Origin: Massilia kyonggiensis
GTDB lineage: Bacteria > Pseudomonadota > Gammaproteobacteria > Burkholderiales > Burkholderiaceae_D
Assembly (NCBI RefSeq): GCF_024756235.1
Contig: NZ_JANUGY010000011.1
Coordinates: forward strand, 91,405-155,404
DNA length: 64,000 nt
Direction: 5' to 3'
Part shown: in pieces, positions 40,107 through 49,276 of the stretch
How positions within the stretch are numbered: position 1 is the stretch's first letter
Layout: each line of letters begins with the position of its first letter
Position numbers and translations under genes: made by a program
Notes under the pieces: model-generated
What the model saw: the letters and a program-made list of their open reading frames with translations, nothing else
What the model was told of the DNA's origin: nothing
Databases searched by the model: none

Positions 40107-40144
40107 AAAACGCCTTGCACGCATGTCGACGTGCAAGGCGTTCG
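40107..40144 (-). terminator. Terminator between the M23 gene and anmK
   Basis: AACGCCTTGCAC (40109-40120) pairs with GTGCAAGGCGTT (40131-40142), a 12-bp stem; on the minus strand it is followed by TTTGCTTTC. It may attenuate rather than stop transcription into anmK. Confidence 0.7.
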
Positions 40145-40162
40145 TTGAACGACGCTGAGGGA

Positions 40163-41521
40163 TCAGCGTGCAGCCATCGCGTTACCGGCCGGCGACAGCA
40201 GCGAGAAGCGGTGCGACATCTCGGCGGCGGCCATCTTGAAGCGGGTCATTTCGCCCGGCGTCAGCGGCTGCTGCTGCAGGTTCTTCATTGCCATCGGGTC
40301 GGTGGCGCGGCCGCCGATGCGGAATTCGTAGTGCAGGTGCGGTCCCGTTGCCCAGCCCGTCGTGCCCACGTAGCCGATCACGTCGCCCTGCGACACTTTC
40401 TGGCCGCGGCGCAGGCCGCTGGCGAAGCGGCTCATGTGGCCGTACGCGGTGCTGTAGTTGGACCAGTGCTTGAGCACGACAAAGTTGCCGTAGCCGTTCT
40501 GGGTGCCGACGAAGTCGACGACGCCGTCGCCCGACGCCTTGATCGGGGTGCCCAGCGGTGCGGCCATGTCGACGCCTTCGTGCTTCTTCCAGGTGCCGAA
40601 CACCGGATGCACGCGCATCGAGAAGCCCGACGAAATGCGGTTGAACGCCACCGGCGACTTCAGGAACGCCTTTTTCAGCGCCTTGCCGTCCAGGCTGTAG
40701 TAGCCGCCCTGGTGGGTGACGGGGTCTTCGTACCAGACGGACTGGTAAGCGACGCCGCGGTTGACGAACTCGCCGGCCAGGATGCGGCCCGTGCGCACCA
40801 TCTCGCCATCCAGCCAGAAGGTTTCGTAGACAACATTAAAACGGTCGCCGCGCTTCAGGTCTGAGCGGAAGTCGATGCTCGTCGAGAACATCTCGATGAT
40901 CTGGTTGACGACGGAATCGGGGATCTGGCTGCCGTCGACGGCATCGTCGGTGGCGGCGTACAGCGAGCTGTTGATGTTGCGCGAACGCATCTCGACACGG
41001 CGCTCGAGCTGGGCCGGCGCCGAGTTCGACACGAATTTGTCGCCCTTGCGGGTGATCGTGACAGTCTTGAACTGGTCCTTGTCGGCGATCGTCGCATGCA
41101 GGGTCAGCAGCAGGCCGTTCTCGTCGGTCTCGGCCTGGATACGCTTGCCGGTCTTGAGGGAGAGGATGGAGCGGGCGGTCTTGTCGCTGCGGACGAAGGC
41201 TTGCGCTTGCTGGTCTTCGATGCCGAGGCGGTTGAACACGGAGCCCAGCGAGTCACCCGGACGGATGCGTTCTTCGTGGATGAATTGCTGCTGGTCTTGC
41301 TGGAGGGCGGCGATCTGGTCTGCCAGGTTCGGCAGCTGCAGGTCTTGTGCGACCGATTTGACCGGCATGTCTGAGGCGTCCGGAGCGATCGGGGCGACTG
41401 CGGTGGCGCCGAAGGCGCACAGTGCCAGGGCTGCAGTACCCCCGGCTACGATGCGGGTTTTGCGGCTCGTTTCAGCCAGACCAAACCAGCGCTTGCCGGC
41501 GATTTTCTGTAATGGGTTCAT
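40163..41521 (-). CDS. M23-family peptidoglycan endopeptidase (MepM-like)
   Basis: 452 residues. A membrane anchor or signal segment (residues 23-45) precedes a LysM/OapA-like region (ERIRPGDSLGSVFNRLG). The C-terminal LytM domain has HEGVDMAAPLGTPI and HLHYEFR, the zinc-binding HxxxD and HxH motifs. It cuts peptide cross-links in the sacculus to allow growth. It is divergent from tyrS, and anmK lies downstream. Confidence 0.94.
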   Translation of the reverse strand: MNPLQKIAGKRWFGLAETSRKTRIVAGGTAALALCAFGATAVAPIAPDASDMPVKSVAQDLQLPNLADQIAALQQDQQQFIHEERIRPGDSLGSVFNRLGIEDQQAQAFVRSDKTARSILSLKTGKRIQAETDENGLLLTLHATIADKDQFKTVTITRKGDKFVSNSAPAQLERRVEMRSRNINSSLYAATDDAVDGSQIPDSVVNQIIEMFSTSIDFRSDLKRGDRFNVVYETFWLDGEMVRTGRILAGEFVNRGVAYQSVWYEDPVTHQGGYYSLDGKALKKAFLKSPVAFNRISSGFSMRVHPVFGTWKKHEGVDMAAPLGTPIKASGDGVVDFVGTQNGYGNFVVLKHWSNYSTAYGHMSRFASGLRRGQKVSQGDVIGYVGTTGWATGPHLHYEFRIGGRATDPMAMKNLQQQPLTPGEMTRFKMAAAEMSHRFSLLSPAGNAMAAR

Positions 41522-41619
41522 GCAATCAGTTAAAATTTACCGCTTGAACAGCCCAAGACACCGTGATTTTTTTGTCGTTGTTATTACTTGTTGTCGTTGA
41601 AACTTTTCGTGCGGCAAGA

Positions 41620-41647
41620 TTGACGGGATCGCGAATTATATCAAAAT
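41620..41647 (+). promoter_or_regulatory. Possible tyrS promoter
   Basis: TTGACG (41620-41625), 16 bases, then CAAAAT (41642-41647); an AT-rich leader of about 45 bases leads to the tyrS start. Confidence 0.45.
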
Positions 41648-41691
41648 ACCGGGTCTTACAACCGCTTTAGTCCTTTTCCTACAAATTTTTT

Positions 41692-42966
41692 ATGACTTCT
41701 CCAGAAATTTCTGGTAATGCAAAAATTGCAACGCCAGCGGCCGGTCCGGCTCCTCTCCCTCTGAGCGACGCCGTCCAGGAAGCCCTTGCCATCACCAAGC
41801 GCGGTGTGGACGAGCTGCTGATCGAAAGCGAATTTGCCCAGAAACTGGCCCGTTCCGAACAGAGCGGCACGCCGCTGCGCATCAAGCTGGGCCTGGACCC
41901 GACGGCGCCCGACCTGCACCTGGGCCACACCGTCGTGCTGAACAAGCTGCGCCAGCTGCAAGACCTGGGCCACCAGGTGATCTTCCTGATCGGCGATTTC
42001 ACGTCGATGATCGGCGACCCGTCGGGCCGCAACGCGACCCGTCCGCCGCTGACCCGCGAGCAGATTGAAGCGAACGCCACCACCTATTTCAAGCAGGCGT
42101 CGCTCGTGCTCGACCCGGCGCGCACGGAAATCCGCTACAACTCCGAATGGTGCGATGCTCTCGGCGCGCGCGGCATGATCCAGCTCGCGTCGCGTTACAC
42201 CGTGGCCCGCATGATGGAGCGCGACGACTTTACCAAGCGCTACAAGAATGGGACTCCGATCTCGGTCCATGAGTTCCTCTATCCTTTGATGCAGGGCTAC
42301 GATTCGGTCGCTTTGAAATCGGATCTTGAGCTGGGTGGAACGGACCAGAAATTTAATCTGCTGGTCGGTCGTGAACTGCAGAAAGATTACGGCCAGGAGC
42401 CGCAGTGCATCCTGACGATGCCGTTGCTGGAAGGCCTGGATGGCGTCGAGAAGATGTCCAAGTCCAAGAACAACTACATCGGCATCACGGAACCGGCCAA
42501 CACGATGTTCGGCAAGCTGATGAGCATCTCGGACGTCATGATGTGGAAGTACTACGAGCTGCTGTCGTTCCGTTCGATCCAGGACCTGGCCGCGTTGAAA
42601 GCCGAAGTCGAGGGCGGCCGCAATCCGCGCGATGCGAAGGTGGCGCTGGCCCAGGAAATCGTCGCCCGCTTCCACTCGCAGCAGGCAGCCGAGGATGCGC
42701 TGGCCGACTTCGTCAACCGCTCGAAGGGCGGCATCCCGGACGACGTGCCGGAAGTCGCGGTCTCCGGCGCACCGCTGGGCCTGCCGCAACTGCTGCGCCA
42801 GACGGCCTTGTGCGCCTCCAGCTCGGAAGCGATGCGCATGATCGACCAGGGCGGCGTGCGCATCGACGGCACGGTCGTTTCCGACAAGGCGCTGCAGGTG
42901 CAGGCCGGCACGTTCGTGCTGCAGGTCGGCAAGCGCAAGTTCGCCCGCGTGACGCTCGCTGCATGA
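41692..42966 (+). CDS. tyrS: Tyrosyl-tRNA synthetase
   Basis: 424 residues, a class I synthetase. The HIGH-like motif is HLGHTVV, the KMSKS motif is EKMSKSKNNYIG, and an S4-like RNA-binding domain ends the protein (MIDQGGVRIDGTVVSDKALQV). The compact N-terminus with LGLDPTAPDLHLGH places it in the TyrZ-like subgroup common in betaproteobacteria. The dtd start overlaps its stop by 4 bases, so both belong to one operon for quality control of tyrosine loading. Confidence 0.97.
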   Translation: MTSPEISGNAKIATPAAGPAPLPLSDAVQEALAITKRGVDELLIESEFAQKLARSEQSGTPLRIKLGLDPTAPDLHLGHTVVLNKLRQLQDLGHQVIFLIGDFTSMIGDPSGRNATRPPLTREQIEANATTYFKQASLVLDPARTEIRYNSEWCDALGARGMIQLASRYTVARMMERDDFTKRYKNGTPISVHEFLYPLMQGYDSVALKSDLELGGTDQKFNLLVGRELQKDYGQEPQCILTMPLLEGLDGVEKMSKSKNNYIGITEPANTMFGKLMSISDVMMWKYYELLSFRSIQDLAALKAEVEGGRNPRDAKVALAQEIVARFHSQQAAEDALADFVNRSKGGIPDDVPEVAVSGAPLGLPQLLRQTALCASSSEAMRMIDQGGVRIDGTVVSDKALQVQAGTFVLQVGKRKFARVTLAA

Positions 42967-43421
42967 TCGGCCTGCTGCAACGGGTCAGCGAGGCCAGCGT
43001 CACGGTCGACGGCGACGTCACGGGCGCCATCGGCCGCGGCCTGATGGTGCTCGTGTGCGCGGAAAAGGGCGACACGGAGCGGGAAGCCGACGCGCTGCTC
43101 GCGAAGCTGCTGACCTACCGCGTGTTCCCCGACGACGCCGGCAAGATGAACCGCAGCGTGACGGACGTGGCGGGCGGCCTGCTGCTCGTGCCGCAGTTCA
43201 CGCTGGCGGCGGACACCCGTTCCGGCACCCGCCCGTCGTTCTCGCCGGCCGCCGCGCCCGAGGACGGACGCCGGCTGTTCGACCATGTCGTGCGCCAGGC
43301 GCGCGAACGTCACGGTATCGTCGAAACCGGTCGTTTCGGTGCCGACATGAAGGTGGCGTTGATCAATGACGGACCGGTGACGTTCTGGCTGCGTGTTGAT
43401 CCACCCCGTGTCGCCCCCTGA
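42963..43421 (+). CDS. dtd: D-aminoacyl-tRNA deacylase Dtd
   Basis: 152 residues. Dtd hydrolyses D-aminoacyl-tRNAs, including D-Tyr-tRNA. The start MIGLLQRVSEASVTVDG is typical; the active-site motif is LLVPQFTLAADTRSG, and the Gly-cisPro pair is in INDGPVTFWL. ATG 42963 overlaps the tyrS stop (ATGA). The tyrS-dtd coupling is functionally sensible because TyrRS itself misloads D-tyrosine. Confidence 0.96.
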   Translation: MIGLLQRVSEASVTVDGDVTGAIGRGLMVLVCAEKGDTEREADALLAKLLTYRVFPDDAGKMNRSVTDVAGGLLLVPQFTLAADTRSGTRPSFSPAAAPEDGRRLFDHVVRQARERHGIVETGRFGADMKVALINDGPVTFWLRVDPPRVAP

Positions 43422-43479
43422 AAGACGAAACCGCGCGCCGCGGCGGGAGTCTGAGACTAAGGATGCAGGGAGAGAGAAC

Positions 43480-44154
43480 ATGAAAATCTGGAGCGATTCC
43501 TTTACCGAGGGCGACATGATTCCGCCCAGATGTGCGTTCGCCGAGATGGATCCCGGCAACCACATCAAGTTGTCGACCAACCGCAGTCCGCACATCGCCT
43601 GGGACGACGTGCCGGCCGGCACGCAGTCGCTGGTCCTGCTCGTGCACGACATCGACGTGCCCACGGACGGCACGGACGTGAACAAGGAGGGCCGGACGGT
43701 GCCCGATGCGCTGCCGCGCACGGATTTCTATCACTGGTCCCTCGTCGACATTCCCGTGTGCCTGAAATCCTTTGCCGAAGGCAAGTTCTCGGACATGGTC
43801 ACGCCCGGCGGCAAGAGCGGGCCGCTGGTGCCGTTCACGATCAAGAACGGCACGGAACACCAGCTGCGCCACGGCATCAACGACTACACGGGCTGGTTCG
43901 CGAACGATCCCGACATGGCCGGCGAATACTATGGCTACGATGGCCCGTGCCCGCCGTGGAACGACGAACGCGTGCATACCTACGTCTTTACGCTGTACGC
44001 CCTCGACATTCCGCGCCTGCCGCTGGAAGGCCGGTTCACAGGCAAGGAAGTGCGCCTGGCCATCACGGGACACATCCTGGACGAGGCGAAGATCTTCGGC
44101 GTGTATTCGCTGAACCCGGACGTGACGGGCAACCTGATCGGCCAGCCATCCTGA
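43480..44154 (+). CDS. YbhB/YbcL family (PEBP-like) protein
   Basis: 224 residues, longer than the usual 160-180. Phosphatidylethanolamine-binding-protein fold: SPHIAWDDVPAGTQSLVLLVHDIDVP, DFYHWSLVDIP, YDGPCPPWNDERVHTYVFTLYALD. A 40-residue insertion (around TPGGKSGPLVPFTIKNGTEHQL) extends the middle. Biochemical role in bacteria is unclear; no signal peptide, so cytosolic. ATG 43480 follows GGGAGAGAG. Confidence 0.92.
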   Translation: MKIWSDSFTEGDMIPPRCAFAEMDPGNHIKLSTNRSPHIAWDDVPAGTQSLVLLVHDIDVPTDGTDVNKEGRTVPDALPRTDFYHWSLVDIPVCLKSFAEGKFSDMVTPGGKSGPLVPFTIKNGTEHQLRHGINDYTGWFANDPDMAGEYYGYDGPCPPWNDERVHTYVFTLYALDIPRLPLEGRFTGKEVRLAITGHILDEAKIFGVYSLNPDVTGNLIGQPS

Positions 44155-44211
44155 TTTTTTGACAAGCGATATCCTGAACGATCGCTCCGCGGTGCGGGGC
44201 GACGCATCCGC

Positions 44212-44886
44212 ATGACGACAACGAACGCATCCGCAGCACCTACCGACATCCTCCTGATCCGCCACGGCGAAACGGCCTGGAACGCCGAACGCCGCCTGCA
44301 AGGCCACCTGGACATCCCACTGAACGAAGAAGGCGAACGCCAGGCCGCGCTGCTGGCGGGCGCGCTCGCCGGTGAGCCTCTCGACCTCATCATCGCAAGC
44401 GATCTGCGCCGGGCCCACCAGACGGCGCAGGCCGTGGCCGACCGCCGTGGACTGACGGTCGCCATCGAACCGGCCCTGCGCGAGCGCGGCTATGGCGGCT
44501 TCGAAGGCTTGCTGTACAGCGAGATCGAGGAGCGCTTCCCGCGCGAATTCGCCGCCTGGCAGGCGCGCGACGTCGACGCGCAGCTGCCGCCGGGCCGCAA
44601 CGTGGGGGAGAGCTTCCGCACGTTCTTCGACCGCGCCACCGGTGCCATCCTCGCGCTGGCGGCGGACAATCCGGGCAGGACGATCGCGCTCGTCGCGCAT
44701 GGCGGCGTGCTGGAGTGCGCCTACCGGCTGGCGCGCGGGCTGCCGCTGGAAACGCCGCGCGACTTCAAGGTCTATAACGCCAGCATCAACCGTTTCCGCT
44801 TCGACCCGGCCGATAACAGCCTCGTCCTGAGTAGCTGGGGCGAGGTCGACCACCTGCGTCCGGCCGTGCTCGACGAGCTTCCTTAA
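44212..44886 (+). CDS. Histidine phosphatase family protein (GpmB/CobC-like)
   Basis: 224 residues. The catalytic motif LLIRHGETAWNAERRLQGHLDIPLNEEG with the phospho-accepting histidine, SDLRRAHQTAQAV, and the second histidine in VAHGGVLE are all present. The family covers cofactor-dependent phosphoglycerate mutase-like and broad-specificity phosphatases; the exact substrate cannot be told. Ribosome site is weak. A possible weak hairpin with AAAAGGC/GCCTTTT at 44885-44917 follows. Confidence 0.92.
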   Translation: MTTTNASAAPTDILLIRHGETAWNAERRLQGHLDIPLNEEGERQAALLAGALAGEPLDLIIASDLRRAHQTAQAVADRRGLTVAIEPALRERGYGGFEGLLYSEIEERFPREFAAWQARDVDAQLPPGRNVGESFRTFFDRATGAILALAADNPGRTIALVAHGGVLECAYRLARGLPLETPRDFKVYNASINRFRFDPADNSLVLSSWGEVDHLRPAVLDELP

Positions 44887-45018
44887 AAGGCATGCTGGCG
44901 GGCTTGGCAAGCCTTTTCTGGCGTGTGCGCAACAATCCCATAAAAAAATGTGCTGATAAATTGAGCAGCGCTTCGGGTAAAATAGCGAGTTCCCGTCGCT
45001 TCCCGTGAATTTTCTGCC

Positions 45019-46044
45019 GTGCAAATTGGTCCTTATACGCTGCGTAACAATGTCTTCGTCGCCCCGATGGCCGGGGTGACCGACCGTCCGTTCCGTCAGC
45101 TGTGCAAGAAGCTGGGCGCGGGTTATGCGGTGTCCGAAATGGCGGCATCGAATCCGCGCCTGTGGGCCAGCGAGAAATCGTCGCGGCGCACGGACCATGC
45201 GGGCGAGATGGAGCCGAAAGCCGTGCAAATCGCCGGTGCCGACCCGCACGACCTGGCCGAATGCGCGAAGTTCAACGTCGAGCGCGGCGCCCAGATCATC
45301 GACATCAACATGGGGTGCCCGGTCAAGAAAGTGTGCAACAACTGGTGCGGTTCGGCGCTGCTGCAGCACGAAGACCTCGTGCAGCGCATCCTGGACGCCG
45401 TCGTGAACGCCGTCGACGTGCCCGTCACCCTGAAGTTCCGCACCGGCTGGGATCGCCAAAACAAGAACGCGCTGACGATTGCGCGCATGGCCGAGGACGC
45501 CGGCATCGCGATGCTGACCCTGCACGGCCGCACCCGCGCCGACGGCTACAAGGGCGACGCCGAGTACGACACCATCGCCGCCGTCAAGGCCGCCGTCGGC
45601 ATTCCCGTCGTGGCCAACGGCGACATCACGACGCCGGACAAGGCGAAGTTCGTGCTGGAGTCTACGGGCGCCGACGCGGTGATGATCGGCCGCGCCGCCC
45701 AGGGCCGTCCCTGGATCTGTCGCGAAATCGATTACTTCCTGCGTACGGGCGAGTATCTGCCGCCGCCGCTGGTCGACGAGGTGCGCGAACTGATGCACGA
45801 ACACCTGCCGGCCCACTACGCGTTCTATGGCGAATACCTGGGCGTGCGCACGGCCCGCAAGCACATCGGCTGGTATGTCGAAGACCTGCCGGGCGGCGAG
45901 GAATTCCGCCAGCGCATGAACCGTTTGGAATCGACATCTGAACAATTGTCTGCCGTCGATGAGTTTTTTAAATCACAACACCGGTATGGCGACCGGTTAC
46001 AATACCGGCCCGCGCATCCTGACGATGCTGCGATTGCCGCCTAA
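45019..46044 (+). CDS. dusB: tRNA-dihydrouridine synthase DusB
   Basis: 341 residues from a GTG start at 45019. DusB reduces uridines in the D-loop of tRNA with FMN and NADPH. Motifs: VAPMAGVTDRPFR, the catalytic cysteine in DINMGCPVKKVCNNWCGSAL, LHGRTRADGYKG, and VMIGRAAQGRPW. Upstream TAAAAT at 44978-44983 may be the -10 box. The fis gene follows 75 bases later; dusB-fis is a conserved operon in proteobacteria. Confidence 0.96.
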   Translation: MQIGPYTLRNNVFVAPMAGVTDRPFRQLCKKLGAGYAVSEMAASNPRLWASEKSSRRTDHAGEMEPKAVQIAGADPHDLAECAKFNVERGAQIIDINMGCPVKKVCNNWCGSALLQHEDLVQRILDAVVNAVDVPVTLKFRTGWDRQNKNALTIARMAEDAGIAMLTLHGRTRADGYKGDAEYDTIAAVKAAVGIPVVANGDITTPDKAKFVLESTGADAVMIGRAAQGRPWICREIDYFLRTGEYLPPPLVDEVRELMHEHLPAHYAFYGEYLGVRTARKHIGWYVEDLPGGEEFRQRMNRLESTSEQLSAVDEFFKSQHRYGDRLQYRPAHPDDAAIAA

Positions 46045-46119
46045 AAGATAGTCAAAATAATAAGAACGCCGGAGACAAACGCTGCCAAAAGCAGCATTCA
46101 ACCAGGATGAAGCAGCAAC

Positions 46120-46353
46120 ATGAGTAAAGAAAGTATCCAGGAAGTCGTTCAAAAAAGCCTCGAAGACTATTTCAACGACCTGGGCGAGCAGAAACCGACG
46201 AACATCTACGACATGATGCTCCTGACCGTCGAAAAACCGATCCTGCAGGTGGTGATGACGCGGGCGGAGGGCAATCAGTCGCATGCCGCCCAGATGCTGG
46301 GCATTAATCGCAATACGTTACGCAAGAAGTTGCAGGAGCACGGGCTGCTGTAA
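46120..46353 (+). CDS. fis: Fis-family DNA-binding protein
   Basis: 77 residues, shorter than the 98-residue E. coli Fis, as is usual in betaproteobacteria. The C-terminal helix-turn-helix (GNQSHAAQMLGINRNTLRKKLQEHGLL) is well conserved. Fis bends DNA and shapes nucleoid structure and rRNA transcription. It is the second gene of the dusB-fis unit. The 94 bases to purH are GC-rich with no clear terminator. Confidence 0.95.
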   Translation: MSKESIQEVVQKSLEDYFNDLGEQKPTNIYDMMLLTVEKPILQVVMTRAEGNQSHAAQMLGINRNTLRKKLQEHGLL

Positions 46354-46447
46354 GCGCCGGCGGAGGGGCCGGGGCGTGCAGGCGTGCGTCGGGCCCTTTG
46401 TCCGGCGTGCGCGAGCCCGTCCAGATTTTTTTCAACAGGCCACTCCC

Positions 46448-48034
46448 ATGATCAAACAAGCACTCATCTCCGTTTCCGACAAAACCGGCGTCCTCGATTT
46501 CGCACGTGCGCTGTCCGCCCTCGGCGTGAACATCCTGTCCACCGGCGGCACCGCCAAACTGCTGCAGGACAATGGTGTGCCGGTGACCGAAGTCGCCGAC
46601 TACACCGGCTTCCCGGAAATGCTCGATGGCCGCGTGAAGACGCTGCATCCGAAGGTCCACGGCGGCATCCTGGCCCGCCGCGACTTCCCGGAACACGTTG
46701 CCAAGCTGGAAGAGCACGGCATTCCAGAGATCGACATGGTGGTGGTCAACCTGTACCCGTTCCAGGCCACCGTCGCCAAGGAGCAATGTTCGCTGGAAGA
46801 CGCGATCGAGAACATCGACATCGGCGGCCCGACCATGCTGCGCTCGGCGGCCAAGAACCACCGCGACGTCGTCGTCATCGTCGACCCGGCCGACTATGGT
46901 CCGGTGCTGGCCGAGATGAAAGGTACCGGCGAGACGGCCGGCAGCGTCGGCTACGAAACGAAATTCCGCCTGGCCAAGAAAGTGTTCGCGCACACGGCCC
47001 AATACGACGCCGCCATCACGAACTACCTGACGAGCCTCGGCCCGGACAAGGAGCACGCGAACCGTGCCGCCTACCCGCAGACGCTGAACCTGCACTTCGA
47101 AAAAGTCCAGGACATGCGCTACGGCGAAAACCCGCACCAGACCGCCGCGTTCTACCGCGACCTCGTGCCGGCCGCCGGCAGCCTGGCCAACTACCGCCAG
47201 CTGCAGGGTAAAGAGCTGTCGTACAACAACATCGCCGATGCGGACGCGGCCTGGGAATGCGTCAAGTCGCTGGGCGGCTTCAATTCGCCGGCCGGCTGCG
47301 TGATCATCAAGCACGCCAACCCGTGCGGCGTCGCGATCGGCGCCGACGCGCTGGACGCCTACCAGCGCGCCCTCAAAACGGACCCGACCTCGGCCTTCGG
47401 CGGCATCATCGCCTTCAACGTGCCGGTCGATGGCCCGGCGGCGGAAGCCATCGCCAAGCTGTTCGTGGAAGTCCTGATCGCACCGGCATTCACGGCCGAA
47501 GCGCTGCAGATCATGTCGTCCAAGCAGAACGTGCGCCTGCTGGAAATCGCTCTCGGCGACGGCCAGAACGTGTACGACGTCAAGCGCGTCGGTGGCGGCC
47601 TGCTCGTGCAATCGCCGGACGCGAAGAACGTCGGCATCGGCGACCTGCGCGTCGTGACGAAGAAGCAGCCGACCCAGCAGCAGCTGCAGGACCTGATGTT
47701 CGCGTGGCGCGTGGCCAAGTACGTGAAATCGAACGCGATCGTGTTCTGCGCCGGCGGCATGACCCTCGGCGTGGGCGCCGGCCAGATGAGCCGCATCGAC
47801 TCCGCGCGCATCGCCTCGATCAAGGCGCAGAACGCCGGCCTGTCGCTGGTGGGCTCGGCCGTGGCGTCGGATGCGTTCTTCCCGTTCCGTGACGGCCTGG
47901 ACGTCGTCGTCGATGCGGGCGCGACCTGCGTGATCCACCCGGGCGGCTCGATGCGCGACCAGGAAGTGATCGACGCGGCGGATGAACGCGGCGTGGTCAT
48001 GCTCTATACTGGTACGCGTCACTTCCGTCACTGA
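46448..48034 (+). CDS. purH: Bifunctional AICAR transformylase/IMP cyclohydrolase PurH
   Basis: 528 residues, complete. The N-terminal IMP cyclohydrolase (IKQALISVSDKTGVLDFARAL, FPEMLDGRVKTLHPKVHGG) and the C-terminal AICAR transformylase (ELSYNNIADADAAWE, IIKHANPCGVAIG, the final HPGGSMRDQEVIDAADE) catalyse the last two steps of purine synthesis. ATG 46448 starts the conserved N-terminus. A strong terminator follows the stop. Confidence 0.98.
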   Translation: MIKQALISVSDKTGVLDFARALSALGVNILSTGGTAKLLQDNGVPVTEVADYTGFPEMLDGRVKTLHPKVHGGILARRDFPEHVAKLEEHGIPEIDMVVVNLYPFQATVAKEQCSLEDAIENIDIGGPTMLRSAAKNHRDVVVIVDPADYGPVLAEMKGTGETAGSVGYETKFRLAKKVFAHTAQYDAAITNYLTSLGPDKEHANRAAYPQTLNLHFEKVQDMRYGENPHQTAAFYRDLVPAAGSLANYRQLQGKELSYNNIADADAAWECVKSLGGFNSPAGCVIIKHANPCGVAIGADALDAYQRALKTDPTSAFGGIIAFNVPVDGPAAEAIAKLFVEVLIAPAFTAEALQIMSSKQNVRLLEIALGDGQNVYDVKRVGGGLLVQSPDAKNVGIGDLRVVTKKQPTQQQLQDLMFAWRVAKYVKSNAIVFCAGGMTLGVGAGQMSRIDSARIASIKAQNAGLSLVGSAVASDAFFPFRDGLDVVVDAGATCVIHPGGSMRDQEVIDAADERGVVMLYTGTRHFRH

Positions 48035-48044
48035 TCGGAGGTGA

Positions 48045-48082
48045 AGGTCGTGGTGACAAAGTCGCCACGACCTGTGTTTTTG
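48045..48082 (+). terminator. Terminator after purH
   Basis: AGGTCGTGG (48045-48053) pairs with CCACGACCT (48065-48073), followed by GTGTTTTTG. The last stem bases and the T-run overlap the LexA box at 48072-48087. Confidence 0.85.
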
Positions 48083-48087
48083 CACAG
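48072..48087. promoter_or_regulatory. LexA (SOS) box upstream of ruvCAB
   Basis: CTGT-N8-ACAG, the exact core spacing of the proteobacterial LexA box, lies about 43 bases before ruvC. The spacer GTTTTTGC is less AT-alternating than in E. coli. A possible -10, TATAAC, sits at 48116-48121. SOS control of ruv genes is established in E. coli for ruvAB. Confidence 0.7.
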
Positions 48088-48129
48088 TATTTTTCCCACG
48101 AAACACCCGCGCCGGTATAACATTCGATA

Positions 48130-48675
48130 ATGATTATTCTCGGCATCGACCCGGGCCTGCGTACGACAGGGTTCGGCGTCATTGAAAAGCAAGGCAACCG
48201 GTTGCGCTACATCGCGTCCGGCACCATCAAGACGGGCACCGAAGGCGCGCTGCCGCCGCGGCTGAAAGTCATCCTGACCGGCGTCAGCGAAATCGTCGCC
48301 ACCTACCAGCCGGCCTGCGCGGCCATCGAAAAAGTCTTCGTCAACGTCAATCCGCAGTCGACCCTGCTGCTCGGCCAGGCGCGCGGCGCCGCGATCACGG
48401 CCCTCGTCGGCGCCGACCTCGACGTGGCGGAGTACACGCCCACGCAAGTGAAACAGGCGGTCGTCGGTACCGGTAAAGCCGTCAAGGCGCAGGTGCAGGA
48501 CATGGTCGCGCGCCTGCTCAAGCTGCCGGGCCTGCCGGGCTCGGACGCGGCCGACGCGCTCGGCATTGCCATCTGTCACGCCAACAGCCAGGATGCGCTG
48601 GCGCTGATCGGCACGCTTGCACCGAGCAATCCGAAAAAGCCGTCGCTGCACATGAAGCGCGGCCGCCTCGTCTAA
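48130..48675 (+). CDS. ruvC: Holliday junction resolvase RuvC
   Basis: 181 residues. RuvC cleaves Holliday junctions symmetrically. The catalytic acids are visible: Asp7 in IDPGLRTTGFG, Glu in AIEKVFVNVNPQSTLLLGQARGA, and the later pair in GSDAADALGIAICH. The resolvase works on junctions held by RuvAB, whose genes follow directly. The LexA box at 48072-48087 is upstream. Confidence 0.97.
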   Translation: MIILGIDPGLRTTGFGVIEKQGNRLRYIASGTIKTGTEGALPPRLKVILTGVSEIVATYQPACAAIEKVFVNVNPQSTLLLGQARGAAITALVGADLDVAEYTPTQVKQAVVGTGKAVKAQVQDMVARLLKLPGLPGSDAADALGIAICHANSQDALALIGTLAPSNPKKPSLHMKRGRLV

Positions 48676-48691
48676 TTATTGAAAGGTCACC

Positions 48692-49270
48692 ATGATCGGT
48701 CGTCTCTCCGGAGTCCTGCTGGAAAAGAACCCGCCGCAAGTGCTCGTCGATTGCCAGGGCGTCGGCTATGAAGTCGACGTGCCGATGAGCACGTTCTACA
48801 ACCTACCGCACACGGGCGAAAAGGTCACGCTGTTCACGCACTACGTCGTGCGCGAGGATGCGCACCTGCTGTTCGGCTTCGGGTCGGCGAACGAGCGTGC
48901 GGTGTTCCGCCAGCTGATCAAGATCACCGGCGTCGGCGCGCGCACGGCGCTGTCGATCCTGTCCGGCATGACTGTGAACGACCTCGCCCAGGCCGTGACG
49001 TTGCAGGAAGCGGGGCGCCTGGTCAAGGTGCCCGGCATCGGCAAGAAGACGGCCGAGCGCCTGCTGCTGGAACTGAAGGGCAAACTGGGGGCAGACATCG
49101 GCGTCGCGGCCGGCACGCCGCACGACGATGCACAGGCAGACGTGCTCAATGCGCTGCTGGCTTTGGGGTATTCTGACAAGGAAGCCCTCATCGCCATCAA
49201 GAACATGCCGGCCGGGACCAGTGTGTCCGACGGCATCAAGCTGGCGTTGAAGGCGTTGTCCAAGGCGTAA
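48692..49270 (+). CDS. ruvA: Holliday junction branch-migration protein RuvA
   Basis: 192 residues. MIGRLSGVLLEKNPPQVLVDCQGVGYEVDVP starts the OB-fold domain I; the helix-hairpin-helix motifs follow (LIKITGVGARTALSILSG, LVKVPGIGKKTAERLLLEL). The C-terminal domain III, which binds RuvB, is residues about 145-192. Tetramers hold the junction in square form. It is 16 bases after ruvC and 6 bases before ruvB. Confidence 0.97.
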   Translation: MIGRLSGVLLEKNPPQVLVDCQGVGYEVDVPMSTFYNLPHTGEKVTLFTHYVVREDAHLLFGFGSANERAVFRQLIKITGVGARTALSILSGMTVNDLAQAVTLQEAGRLVKVPGIGKKTAERLLLELKGKLGADIGVAAGTPHDDAQADVLNALLALGYSDKEALIAIKNMPAGTSVSDGIKLALKALSKA

Positions 49271-49276
49271 TCAAAG

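Noticed and set aside
41522..41691. Possible T-box or other leader RNA ahead of tyrS
   Set aside because: No T-box sequence or terminator/antiterminator pair is visible; T-boxes are also not expected in betaproteobacterial tyrS.
43363..45945. Long minus-strand open frame opposite dtd, ybhB, the phosphatase and dusB
   Set aside because: All four plus-strand genes are recognisable families; the antisense frame has no motif and spans several intergenic gaps.
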